Below the pieces are notes generated by a model, which saw nothing but the letters and a program-made list of their open reading frames with translations, searched no databases and was not told the DNA's origin. The translations under genes were made by a program, and so were the position numbers. Below are positions 35,801 to 48,147 of a DNA stretch of 64,000 bases, piece by piece; positions within the stretch are counted from its first letter, which is position 1, and every line of letters begins with the position of its first letter. This stretch comes from Amblyornis subalaris (Eukaryota; Chordata; Aves; Passeriformes; Ptilonorhynchidae), in the NCBI GenBank assembly GCA_018881555.1, contig JACAXG010000104.1, positions 1,756,887 through 1,820,886 of the forward strand, read 5' to 3'.

Positions 35801-38762
35801 GAATGGCTGAAAACCATGGGACTCCATTGTAAACGGTACGAACTATTTCTGTACAAATTTCTGTTTGACTTAAAACAGTAATCAAGCCTTTTGAAGCATT
35901 TAAAAAATGCTACATAAAAACCCCCAGTATTTTTTGGTAGACACTTTTGATTAGGCTCATAGTGGACCCCAGAGCTATAGAATTAAGTGAGGGTGAAAGC
36001 CTCTTAACAAATTTTTTTTATTTGTGTGTTTAACTAATACTGTACCAGGTCTTACTAGCCTGAGGGTCCAAAAGAAGCACTGACTGAATAATTTTATTTC
36101 TCAATACATATACCTTGACAGCAACAGTTTCTAACAGTAGAATTTCATTCTTTATGTATGCGGGTATAAGATAAGAGTGCTTCAGTTAGCTTCACAAAAG
36201 TTAAACAAAATATGCTGACACTGATCTGTCTGTGATGTTTACAGACAGCATTCAGTTACCTTCTGTACTAAATTTCACCCCATAAACCCAGAGAGGTCAT
36301 TGGACTTGACTAATACATTGGGTTTTCTTAACAGTTCTTTTATGTAGTAATGAAATATTACTCTCATGTTTCACGCGTAGGTTTTACGTGCACCCAACAC
36401 GCAAAAGAAAACATGGGAAGTTGTGTGGTAAATGGCTGTCTCTCATCATTGCTTAGGGATGGGTGGTCTTGGTGGGTGGGTGAGGATGGGAGATGGGACC
36501 GTGCTGTCCATCACATGGGGCTGTGGCTGTGTGACACACCTGTTCCTGGGACCCCAGCCGTCTCTGCTTCTCCCCACTTATGATGTGAATTGAAAGTGGA
36601 TACCTGTAGCTTCAAACAGAGACAGAATTTAATGCAAGAATTGAGCAGGTTGTCTGGAGGGAAGGGAGCAGTGAGAAAAGACCTGGGGCAGCAAGAACCC
36701 CAAAGCCGCCTGGTGCAGCTGCCTCTGTTGTTTCCCTTTTACAGCTTCTGGTTAGGCTGGGAAAAAGAAAAGATCAATAGCCTTACTTCAGCTTTGAGAA
36801 CCCTACTGAATGTTTATTACTTAGAGCTCCTCTAATACCTTCTGTTTTCTCTGAACATCTTTGGACAGTAGTAAGGGAGATGCATCCTCACTCAAAATTT
36901 TGTTGTCTTCTGTGCTGTTTCTAAAAGTTGGCTTTAGCTGCCTCATTTGGGCTCTTGCAAAAAAGACCCAAATGTAGAACACTTCAATTATGTGAAGTGT
37001 ATTTCTGAGAAAAAGGTTAAAATTGGCCCATTTGAATGATTAAGAAATGCACCTAGTGATGGTTCTTCAGAGCCAGAACACAGTGTGTCCTTTGCTGGCT
37101 GTACTGAGGGCTTTGCTCACCAACTTTCCAGTGTTTACAGCGCACATACCATTTTTTCATGTAACTTAAACTCCTGGAAGCCAGGTTCCCGATTTTACCT
37201 GCAAAGTTCTCTATTAGTAGGCTATCTGCAAAAACGTTTACTAGTCACAACAGCCAGCTGTAGCCCAGTACTGAGGCTGAGCAGCTTCTGCCAGGTCACT
37301 CATGTGACCTCCCTTTACCTCAGATTCTCTGGCTATGAAGTTAATGTTACTTTACTTTCTTATCAAGAGGAGATTCTCTGAAGATTCCTTCATGTTTGCA
37401 GCTTTCAGTTTTAACACTTTTTTATGGTCTTGCTACTTGTGGATTGGTCTTTTTGAGAAGTGAAATACAGGGAAGACTGGAAAAAAAAGTGGGCATGAGC
37501 TTTTTCTGCAATAGTATTTAAGGTTTTTTGCTTTTTGTTTGTTTGCTTTGTTTTTGTTTATTTGGNTTTTTTAGTGTTTGAGGGTTTTTTTCTCTAGATA
37601 AATTTGTTGTTCAGAAATTGACTTAAAAAGAGTAGATATGGGGATGAAGTTTTTTTTTCCTTTTATTTATGTGACCACTGCTTTCCAGAAATGTGTTGTG
37701 GGATATTTTCAGAAAGCAGAGAGGACTTCAGATCTTCACTCTTTTGCCATGTTTGTTTTCTACAGGCTGCATTGGATTCCCTGGGAATAGTTAAGAATTC
37801 AGGTGTGAAGTTAGATACATTGCTGATAATATGCAGACGGGTGTTCATACAGTCTCGAGGGAGAAGGCCTGCCTGCTCTGTTTGCAGTGCACAGTGCACT
37901 TCAGGAGCCAGAGTTTTGCAGCAAATTGATGACACTTTGGGTAAGGCTAATGGAATCGCTCTTGTATGAGCACAACACATGCTTCAGGTGTGCTGGCGGT
38001 TAAGGAATAAGGTGTTTTACAAGGATGCATCAACAGGATTACATCAGTAGGTAGAAAACATGATTTTTCAAATGCTAATTCTTAGGTTTGTAAGATGAGA
38101 TTTTATTCTTCCAGCCATGACATACTATTGAGTTCCTACAGTCTTAAAGGATGTGAGAAATGGAAGTGTACTGAATACTGCCAAATCCAATAGTTGATTT
38201 CCAGCTTGTTCTCTAGCCCTTTTCATTTTCTCTGATACTTTAACACAGCTCTTAATTTCTGGTACCTANGAATCTTGGAATTGGTGGAGCTTCAATTAGA
38301 TCTTTAAAGGTGAACAGCATTCTTTTACTGTCTACTGTAAATGCGCGGCAGTTTAGTGACNGGAACACTACTCTTTGGGAGCTTGTGGGTATGCTGCAGT
38401 TATCTGGAGCTAAATTCTTCTGTCACCTATGGAAAACACATAATGTTGCTAACACTCAAGGAACCTGCTNTGTTTAAATTATCTGTACAGGGGAGCTCAG
38501 TGCTCAGCAGGCACTGTAGGCTGTGGTCAGGAACAGCAGATTTCTGTGTGGGTCACTGCAGAATGGTGCAGTACTGTTGGGTAGTGGGGTGCTGCAGCCT
38601 TTGGGGGTGCGATCTGACCACAGCGCACCTCTGCTTAGCTCCATCATTCCCACAGCCTGCCATGGTAGGAGTGGACATTCCATGATTAGAGGCACATGGG
38701 AAAAGGTCTTCAGTTCTCTGGGACCTGGCTCTTAGTTTCTTGGCACCAAATTCCCAGGTACC
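29886..38762. other. Intron, 8.9 kb, no gene or transposon recognised
   Basis: AT-rich DNA with scattered short frames on both strands. A poly-T/poly-pyrimidine run lies at about 35290-35318. Isolated ambiguous bases become frequent from 31391 onwards. Confidence 0.45.
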
Positions 38763-39260
38763 CAAAAAGGTCAGTGGCATCCTGGCTTGTGTCAGATGTA
38801 GTATGGTCACAGAAGTGATTGTCCCCCCTGTACTCAGCATTTATGAGGCCATACCTCAAATACTGGGTTCAGTTTAGGGCCCTTCACTACAAGAAAGACA
38901 CTGAGGTGCTGGAGCATGTACAGAGAAGGGCAGTGGAGCTCGTGAAGGGTCTGGAGCATAAGTCTGATGAGCAGCAGGTGAGGGGAGCTGGGAATGTTTA
39001 GCCTGGAGGAAGAGAGGCTCAGGGGAGACCTTATCACTCTCTACAACTGCCTGAAAGGAGGTTGTACTGAGGTGTGGGTTGGTCTCTTGTCCCAAGTAAC
39101 GAGTGACAGGATGAGAGGAAACAGCCTCAAGTTGTGCCTGGGAAGGTTTGTATTAGATATTAGGAAAAACTTCACTGAAAGGGCTGCCAGGCATTGTATT
39201 AGGCTGCTCAGGGAAGTGGTGCAATCACCCTTCTTGGAAGTGTTCAAAAGACATGTGGAT
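38763..39260 (+). mobile_element. Outer CR1 LINE, 5' part (interrupted by another CR1)
   Basis: A 5'-truncated CR1 fragment that starts in the last part of its second reading frame ('cagtggcatcctggcttgt') and continues colinearly to 'gtgttcaaaagacatgtggat'. The colinear continuation is not the next base but resumes at 39910 after a second CR1. It is decayed and not functional. Confidence 0.88.
39256..39260 (+). repeat. Possible target-site duplication TGGAT (left copy)
   Basis: TGGAT at 39256-39260 recurs at 39910-39914, immediately flanking the inserted CR1. CR1 elements usually leave no or very short duplications, so this may be a real 5-bp duplication or a short microhomology. Confidence 0.5.
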
Positions 39261-39909
39261 GATCTGAGCCAGCAGTGTGCCCTGGTGGCCAAGAAGGCCA
39301 GTGGCATCCTGGCCTGTATCAGGAATAGTGTGTCCAGCAGGACCAGGGAGGTGATTCTTCCCCTGTACTCAGCACTGGTGAGGCTGCACCTTGAGTGCTG
39401 TGTCCAGTTCTGGGCCCTTCATTTTAAGAAGGATGTTGAGATGCTCAAACATGTCCAGAGGAGGGCAACAAGGCTGGTGAAGGGCCTGGAACACATGCCC
39501 TACGAAGAATGGCTGAGGGAACTGGAGTTGTTTAGCCTGGAGAAAAGGAGGCTTAGAGGAGACCTTATCTCTCTCTACAACTACCTGAAAGGAGGTTGTA
39601 GCCAGGTGGGGGTCGGTCTCTTCTCCCAGGCAACCACTGACAGAATGAGAGGACACAGCCTTAAGCTGTGCCAGGGGAAGTTTAGGTTAGACACCAGGAA
39701 AAAATTATTCACTGAAAGAGTGATTGGGCACTGGAATCGTCTGCCTGGGGAGCTGGTGGAGTCACTGTCTCTGGACGTGTTTAAAAAAAGACTGGATGTG
39801 GCACTCAGTGCCGTGGTTTAGTTGATGAGGAGATGGTAGGTCATAGGTTGGACTTGATGATCTCAAAGGTCTTTTCCAACCTAGTTCATTCTGTGATTCT
39901 GTGATTCTC
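39261..39909 (+). mobile_element. Inner CR1 LINE, inserted into the outer CR1
   Basis: A younger CR1 copy in the same orientation. It starts at 'gatctgagccagcagtgtgc', upstream of the point where the outer copy begins in the consensus, and runs to a complete 3' tail 'cattctgtgattctgtgattct'. Its coding end is still open in one frame, suggesting less decay than the copies at 21.8 and 23.6 kb. The chance in-frame join with the outer copy gives an uninterrupted 275-codon frame at 38994-39821. Confidence 0.88.
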
Positions 39910-40022
39910 TGGATATGGCACTTGAGGACATGGATTAATGGTGAACATGGTGGTAGTGCTAGGCTGACAGTTGGACTTGATGACCTTAAAGGCATTTTCC
40001 AATCTTAATGTTTCTATGATTC
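39910..40022 (+). mobile_element. Outer CR1 LINE, 3' part
   Basis: It resumes the outer element where it was interrupted ('tggatatggcacttgagg') and carries it through 'ggacttgatgaccttaaagg' to its own terminal 'tttctatgattca'. With 38763-39260 it rebuilds one colinear CR1 3' end. Confidence 0.85.
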
Positions 40023-40288
40023 AATCATCTGTCCCCACCTGCCTGGGTAGTGACAGCAGCACTCGAGCCATGTACTAGAAACTACTACTTTAGATTACTT
40101 CACAGTGTTAAAAGACATGGGGTTTGTTTTCTGCCCTGCAGCAAACCACGTTAAAGACCATGGTATGTTTTTGTTTTTTGTCATGGCCTTTGTTAACCTT
40201 GAGGTGCAGTTTCAACAAAAAAAGCGTGTATGAGATGTCAGTAGTTTAAACAGACCTTCTAAACATGGAGTAGGTGTATCAGCAGAGA
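40023..40288. other. Short unique spacer between CR1 copies
   Basis: AT-rich DNA of about 270 bp without recognisable features. Confidence 0.5.
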
Positions 40289-40440
40289 GATCATAGAATC
40301 ACAGANTGGTTTGTTGGGGACCTTGGAAGGGGCCCTAAAGGTCATCTAGTTCCAACTTCCCTACCACAGGCAGGGACACCTCCCATTAGACCAGGTTTCT
40401 CAAAGCCTCATCCAACCTGGCCTTGAACACTTCCGTGTGA
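40289..40440 (-). mobile_element. CR1 LINE 3' tail fragment, minus orientation
   Basis: Starts 'atcatagaatcacaga' (reverse complement of the CR1 terminal repeat), then 'ggtcatctagttccaacttc' and 'catccaacctggccttgaac', standard CR1 3' sequence. About 150 bp, 5'-truncated. One ambiguous base at 40306. Confidence 0.92.
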
Positions 40441-43400
40441 CCACTTATTTTACTGATCAAGGTTAATGAACCCATAGTTTTAATTCCAGGTCAAAGGTGC
40501 AGGAGGGTTTTTTTCATGTTGTCATTGGGAATTGTAACCACTTTCACCATATATGAAAGTAACTCAGCTGTTGCTTTTATTTTGTTGACCATATGGTCTT
40601 ATGCTGCTGGGGGACCTCGAGCGTTGCAATGGTGCATTGAGGTACCTTCCATTTTAAACGGCACTGTCAAAACTTGAAGCAGTAAGATCCTTAATGAAAC
40701 ATACATTCAAACCACTTCAGCAATTATAGACTGGGAATGGAGTGTCTAAGTGATTGCTCTGTTACTAGGAGCAAACGTTTACAAAGTGTTATCTTCGTCC
40801 TGGAAACTTGCGTTACTGACTTACAGAACAGGCTGGCCAGGCTCTTGTGCACTGCAGACTGGATTAAATTGTAGAAGTTTACTCAAAGGTTACTCATTAC
40901 CTTGTAATGCTACATGATGCTGGAAAATAGTTCAAGGGTTAGATGAAGTTGTCGTGTGGTCTTGCAGGCTGCAAGAACTATGGAAGAAAGAAGTAAAGCA
41001 AATGAAATTTGAATTGTTGTAGCATTCATTTTTTCAGAGGTAAAGATGGCATTCCTATAGAGAGGATAATGTTAATGTACGACAGTACAACACGTACATT
41101 CACTAACACATGTACTGTGATCCTTGTTAAATAAGCCTGAGGAATAGTGGGAATACTTCTATTTAGAAGTAGATGCATTTTTCCTCATCTATTTTGTTTT
41201 CTCTGGAAGCCACAGTTGGGCTCTGTAGCATAATGTGGTTATCAGTATCACTGTGCTGCCAGGACTAGAAATTAGTCTTGTGGTGTGCTTTAAATAGGAC
41301 TTAATTCAAGTTCNAGGCAATCTGTTTGTGTTTGCTTATGGTGAGAATGTTTTTGTTTTTGAATAAATCAAAGCAAATAAAAGAAAAAAATAAGTAAACC
41401 ATTTATATCTTTGTGCTTGGAATTGGTTTTACAAAGATGACTGCAGTGTTAAAATAGAGCCAAATAGAAAGCAGATGTACATTCAACTTCAGTTAAACTT
41501 ACCTTTTTCAACTACAGTAGGCATTATAACAGAAGGAGTACTTATCATGAAATTTATGATACAGTCAAAGCTTATTGAAGTGCTTTTTCTTCAGATAGAT
41601 TTAAAAAACCCAAAAATCGCAGAAGCAGAATCTAAACATACCTCATCTGTCCAACATCTCTTGGAGGCAGGCTGTTAGAAGTAATGTGAATAGTTCTTGC
41701 AAACAGCTTGGTCTCCTTCAGGCTACTTTAAAAGCCTCAGCTTTTCCTACATAGTCTTTATGTTTCGATATCCTTTACAGGATAGGATGCTTTTCTTCTC
41801 TTNGCTGCACTTGACTTGTGTGCCGGGGTTTTCTCTTCCCAGCACACACTGTGCCAGCACATTCACACCATTCTGGTGGAGATCTCCACTGACAACCTCC
41901 CAACTATGTCATGCCGAAGCTGCCTCGACCAGACAGTTTATTTACCAGAAAGACACGGGGAACAGCTTGAGGTCTGCAGTTGTGTCTGCGCCGCTGTGTG
42001 TGAGCAGCCTTGGAAAGGGGCCCAGTGCCAGCCTTGTCTCTCATCTATGTTGCTGCTCCATGGGGAGGCACCGGTGGGAACATTGTGAGTGGTGTGGGCA
42101 TAGTGTGGGGCTCCTTGCCTGCTCCAGCTCTCTCCTTGTGTTTCATCTATCTTAAATGGATAAAACAAGACTGAGTTTCAGTGGACAGAACAGCACAGGA
42201 TCCTCCCTAGAAGGATCTCCATCTTTCTTAAAGCAAAGACAGATGGGATTTGTGATTATCCAGAGCACAAGCTAAATTGTGTTCAAACTATCAGTGCAGA
42301 GAAACATAAGTCTGCAGCTCAGGTAAGTTGAGATGTTGCCATTGAGACTAATCAAACAGCNCAGCTCAGAACTACATTAAACAACACTGTCCTGAGATAC
42401 TCACCAAATCCACTGATGTGGAAATGTGTGTTAAGAGAGACATGCCTCGCAGGTGCTGCGGAGGTGAGACATGCAGTAAGCAGCTTTTGAGAAATAAAAT
42501 TTCTAGCTCAGTTGCTGCTGTCCTAACTTTCTTACCGGGATGGTAATATGCCTCACTCACACCTCAACCTGGATGTGAGCAGCCATGGAGATGAAGGGGA
42601 GTGAAACTGAAGTCCCAACACAGAAAGCAAAAGCACAACAGAAATTTCATTGTAAACTGCTGCTGTCCTGGAAATAACTGTGTAAAGCCATTCTTCGGAC
42701 AGTGCATTATGTTATTTTGTCAGTAGAAGTTAGTGATACAGGATCATTTGTAAATTATGGGTTGAGTCCCTGCTGAAATAGCAAGGAGCTTGGAAACACT
42801 TGCATGTGTACNTGTCTTCTTGCTGACCTGTACGACAGTTGTAGAGAGCTAAAGTCTCACTGCCATGGAACTCTGCAGAGCNTCATCCCCACAGGTGTAT
42901 TTTGAAGGTCAGTAAACATGGCTTTGCATCAGCTCTGCTGGCTTAAGTCATTGTGATTTGATAATACACTATTTTAACATTTCTTCAGATTTAGAGGACC
43001 ATTTTCTTGCAAAAAGGAACATGGGCTGTGAGCTTCTGGTGTGCTAGTGACAATAAGGACAAATCTTTAAGTGCTGGGGACTTTCCATCCTGGGACTGTA
43101 CCTCTGTTACAGGTAGTGCCAGGCTTCAGCTTTTACATATGCCACGTGTGAGGAGGAAAAGAAAGGAACAAGCAACTGTGATGTCTTCAACCAGAAAGCT
43201 ATTAAAGAAGCACTGTTACGATAACAAGCCCAACATTATGTAGTAAAGCAGGCATTCACACTTCTCTTTTGCCCATTGTACTTGTTCCTCAACTTCTTCT
43301 GTCTGTTCCCATGGCACACTGCATGAGGTGTCATGGCATCAGCTTTAGATTCACCAGGCTAGAGCTCACCTTAGTTCCTTTGCTATGTCATGTATTTCAT

Positions 43401-44125
43401 TTCTTTGGGGATCAACTTTTTTGTTTTATCTGCTGGCACTTCAGAACCATTTGACAGGAATATTTGTGAGATAAATGTTCCTCCTGCAGATNAGGATTTA
43501 TGTAGGTGTGTTACGGAAATAACTAATAGTGAGCACTGTAAAACAGCGGGGAAAGAGTGAGGACAGATGGGTTTGTTTTTCCTTAGGGAATCTAAAATAA
43601 ACTTGANTTGTCTTCTTTAAATCCTTGCACTCAATTGACAAAAATATAGGAAGTGATGTTTATTCATGTAATAGAAATATCTTAAAAAATAGTTTACATC
43701 GGCTAAGGAAATTTGGCAGGTCAGGGATTTATTTATGTATGTATGTATATANGTAACTGGGTTTAAGGGAGGACTGATGCTTCACTGTACTCTCTCTGAT
43801 AGTAACATAATCTGTTTTATTTTCACAGATGAATCCAAAATCTGTATTTGGCATTCTGTGTGTTCTGCAAAGGATATTTCTCTCTCAATTTAGGTCAGAG
43901 ATTTTCAAAGGCATGTACAGCAGCTAGGCATTTAATTTTCACTCCTATTAATAGAATTTGACCAGTTTCTCCTTTCTTGCTTTTTGACATTTTTCATTTC
44001 ACAGTTTTTGTTTCAATTGCACCTGCCTAGTGAAAAGGTGTAGGCAAAAGCAGCACATGTCTGCCAGCTCTACTGCTTCTTGAAGTTTTGGTAGACTATT
44101 GCTTTACAGATTGATTACTGCTGTG

Positions 44126-44129
<4 letters not shown>
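40441..44129. other. Intron, no gene or transposon recognised
   Basis: AT-rich with a short TATG-type patch at about 43727-43754. The frames at 41697-42155 and 41816-42088 overlap each other and frames on the other strand, and lack recognisable domains. Confidence 0.45.
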
Positions 44130-44186
<57 letters not shown>

Positions 44187-44193
44187 TGTGTGT
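44130..44193. repeat. (TG)n microsatellite
   Basis: About 27 TG units followed by an interrupted TCTGTGTGTT end. It is likely polymorphic and can adopt Z-DNA. Repetitive Val/Cys or His/Thr frames through it are artefacts. Confidence 0.95.
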
Positions 44194-47100
44194 TATTTGT
44201 CACATTTCTGGATGCCCAACAAGTAGGGTGAGCAGTAGCTTGGACTGGATGGCTGGAAATCCAACAGCTCAGAGCAAACTGCCGCTGGGCACTGGCTGCC
44301 AGTCTGAAAGGCTCCAGACACATCATGCTCCCTGCATCTGCAGGATGAATTGCTCCTGCCCCACATGATAAATCTGACATGTGCAATGCATGGCAAAGCT
44401 GTTGTGCAGGTGTGGATCAGGTACACAGAATGCCAAAGAGATTACTATGGTTTTGAATTTATGGTAGGACACAGACCAGCTATCACCTAAATCTTCCTCT
44501 CTCTCTTTAGGATAGATTTTTCTTATACATGTGTAAGGGTTCATATCTAAAATAGCCATAAAAGCCTACATTGCAGTTAAGAATCTTAACCACCCTTTTC
44601 CTTNAAGTGTGCTACTTGCGGAAATACCAAATTACTCTCTGTTTTTCTCTTTTTTGGGGAAGTGGGGGGTGCGAGAGGGGGCTATTTTAGTTTAAAAAAT
44701 AATTTCTGTACTTGTCCAGATTTTGCTTAGCCATTGTGCCTGTCAGCAGTCTGCTGTGGTCATCAGCATTATGCCTTGCCTGAGGGAGTGTTCGTTTGGA
44801 TGTACAACTTTGTCAGTGTGCAACACATTCTGGGCAGGATGAGAGCTGCTAGCCCCAGGGCCACGGCAGATGTCTCAATTGCTTTGGACTGAAATTGGTT
44901 CATTATTGCCAGTGTCCTATTTAGCCCAGTTAGAAATCAGCAGTAAAACAGTAAATTGCTTGAACTCCATCGCAGTGAGGGTAAGTGAATTTTTACAAAC
45001 ATTGGTGTTAGTAATGCATTGTTTAATAATTAATAATTTTGATGCACAAATAGACATTGCATGGCTATAACNGGTTAAATGCTTTTCACATGTGCTTCCT
45101 TTATGTGACAAAACACTTGGTGAGTTGCCCCAGTGATGTGTCATTGTTACTAACATGCTGATCATATATTAGCATATGGGAAGACCCAAAATATTTTCAG
45201 GGAGAACCCAAGCTTCTCATCTAACCAGATACTGTACCTGTGTATTTATGGTGCAGGTTTTCAGTAGTTATTCTATAACAGGCATGTAATAATCTCTCAG
45301 ACCAAATTAGTAAATTAGTTCATTGCAAATATATCTGTGATGCCTTCAAAAATAATAAAAAGACAAGCCAAGAATCGACAGGAACTCCTGTTTGCCCTTA
45401 AACACGTGTAGGAAAAAGGAAAATTGATGCATTTAAAGGCATAGTATATACAGATTTGCTTAAGCATATACAGATACTTCCTGCAGTTAACACTGGGTCT
45501 TGCTAGAGCGTGAGGAGCACAGCGCACAGGAGCTGCATGGTTGCACTTGCCAGTGGCCAAGTCCCCTTGCTGCAGACCGGGTTTGCTGTGTNGTTGGTCC
45601 CTAGCGGCTTCTGACATGCTGAGCGCCACTTGTACCTCACAAAGGATTTGAGAGGAAATTCCCGTTCCTGTCCATTGAACGAACTGGCTGTCTAATGGCC
45701 TTTTTGTGAGGCCAATGCAGCAGCAACTTGGGTCACTCTGCTCTTCCATATGAGGGCCTGGAACAACTCACCTGGAGCTGCACCTCCTGTTCTTCCAGCA
45801 TCCTTCCCGGAGTCCATCCCAGGGAGGACAGCACTTGCTTTGACTTACGTACACAAAATGGTAGTGCCCACCCTGGAGCCAGTCGCTAGGCACGGGCTGC
45901 CCTGTCTGCTCTCCTTCCTCGCCTGTCTGCTGTCCTGCCTGCAGCCTTGGGAATGCTTGGGCAGCTCTCTTGGGGTGGCCAGACTTCAAGAAGACCTTTT
46001 TGTTAACTCATCGCAGAATGCTGCTGGATTCCTTTTTCTGTGGATGAGATGGAAATGATACAAAAATAGCCCTGTCACATCATATAGCTGTATTTCTGCT
46101 TCAAATTGAACACAAAATAGAGGGTTAACAGTGCAGAAGGCTAGGGTTGCTTTTGGAAATCCAGCTAACAAAGCTGCAAACTGCATTTGCTTACATTATT
46201 GTTTAATATAAAAGGTTCAATTCCCTGTGTCCTTAGCCTGAAACCCAATAATAGGCTAAATCTGATTTGAACTGAACATGTTGTCTCCAGTTTATTTGTC
46301 CATTAAAGTTTACTGATAAATTGATCTTTCTGTAATGGTTTTAGTGTAAGAGGTACCCTATAAATCACTATTTTAATGGAAACAAATACAATATTGATGC
46401 TAAGTTCTTACTAGCAAAACAATGGAACACAATTATCACGATTTATTAATAAACCATAATAAACAAGGATCTTGTGTACTATGCAAGAAACTTGCTTTCT
46501 TTTGTTTAATCAGATGTAGTAAATATGTTTGCATCGTTTTATAATAAGGTTTTGTATTTCTGAAATAGCGTTCCCCTTCGATGTATTAATCAAACTAGCC
46601 AATATACAGATTGACTCTTATGCTGCATTTTTCATTTTGGTTTTCATGCCCAAGTACAGGAAATTACATCACTTTTTTAAGATACATTTGTGTCAGAAGT
46701 AGCAAGGTGTCTGGCTTGGAGCAGACTGTACTGGGCAAGTGAGGGACCCTCACTGCTCATCATCTCAGCAGGTCCCCCCTCAGTGCTGCCTTGGAGGTAA
46801 GGATGGCTCCCCAGCCAGAGTGAGCCCAGGGACATGAAAAGGGGCAGGACTATATAAAAGAGTGATTCAGACACCATAAGGCACTTTTCCTCTTACTGCC
46901 CTGGGGGGTTTCAGTACCTTAAGTGTGTTTCTTCTGTACATTTGAACCTCACATATATAATATGTGGAATAGCGAAGCCCTTCTTATAAAGGACCACATA
47001 AGTCAATGGGTTTTGTTTCTGTCGTGTCAATGGTTGTTCTTCAGATTCCAGTTCCACTATTCAATTTTACAAATGCTTTTTAGCTACCACCTTGTTCACT

Positions 47101-48122
47101 GAAAGTATCAGGAATTTTCTCATGATTCTTCATGGTACCCAAAATGTACTAAAAAGGCTTGTCCTCTTTCAGAAACAAGCACAAGTGTGAAAATCACATC
47201 CGCCTGCCTATGTCTGAACACTTTGATGATAATTTTAATTTGCTGTTTTCTGAAATAGCCCCTTTATGNTCCTGGAAAAAAAAGCTGATAACAGCTTTTT
47301 GAGGAAGCCTGCATAACCAAAGAAAAAGATATTTAATAATTTCCATCTTAAAACAATAGCAGTTGAATAAAGCTATTTTTGACCTTTGTGGAAGTTACTC
47401 AGAATTTCTGTTTTGTTAAATGCAATTCAGAATTCCAGTTTGTCTTGACTGCATAGCCACCAATGTTGTACTTTGACCAGCCTCGACCGGTGTGTTGTGA
47501 AGTACACAAATGATTAAAAAATGGGGTTTATACCCACAGCTACACACAAACGTGCACAGAAATCAGAGAGAAATGTCAGGTCCTATTTCTTCTGCATCAA
47601 ACTACATAGCTTCCCTCATTAGCTGAAATTGCTGTTTTTCGTTTTCTGTCATTGCATTTCTTGAAACAACTTTTCTAATCTTGTGTAGCTCTCAGCCTCA
47701 CATTTACAGATGTACCATGTGTGTGGACAGAGGGAGATAGGAACTTACTCTGCTAAATGTAAAAGAAGCTGTTAAGGCCTGAAAGAAGAGATGAGTGTGA
47801 AAGGGGATAGGACCCTAAAGTATCCAATGAATTGAGAAGATGGTGCTTAAAAGTCATGAAAGCAGATTGCAAAATGTCCAAAGAAAGTAACCAGGGCAGT
47901 CAGTGTGGGTGTGGAGCTGATGGCCCTTCATTTTCCAACCAGCAGCTGTCTCAGCTGGGTGGTGGTGCTTACAAGGTCACTGGAATCAGAGTGATGACCA
48001 GTACTGCACACTGGCATAACGCTCTACCCCAGATACCTGTGCTCTATCATCCCCAGTAGCTGGGTGGACTGCAGGTTTAGGTTTTGAGGCTGCTAAAATG
48101 CCTAGGAGAAATAAAAAAGCAG
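44194..48122. other. Intron, nothing recognised
   Basis: No exon, transposon or RNA gene identified. A GC-moderate patch at 45480-45990 holds overlapping frames on both strands with no recognisable product. Confidence 0.45.
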
Positions 48123-48147
48123 CCCCCCCCCCCCCCCCCCCCCCCCC
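48123..48147. repeat. Poly-C homopolymer run (25 C)
   Basis: An uninterrupted run of 25 cytosines, the second such run in the intron. The same caveats about length and secondary structure apply as for the run at 13072. Confidence 0.85.

Noticed and set aside
44096..44386. Frames with repeated Val-Cys or His-Thr
   Set aside because: Translation of the (TG)n microsatellite.
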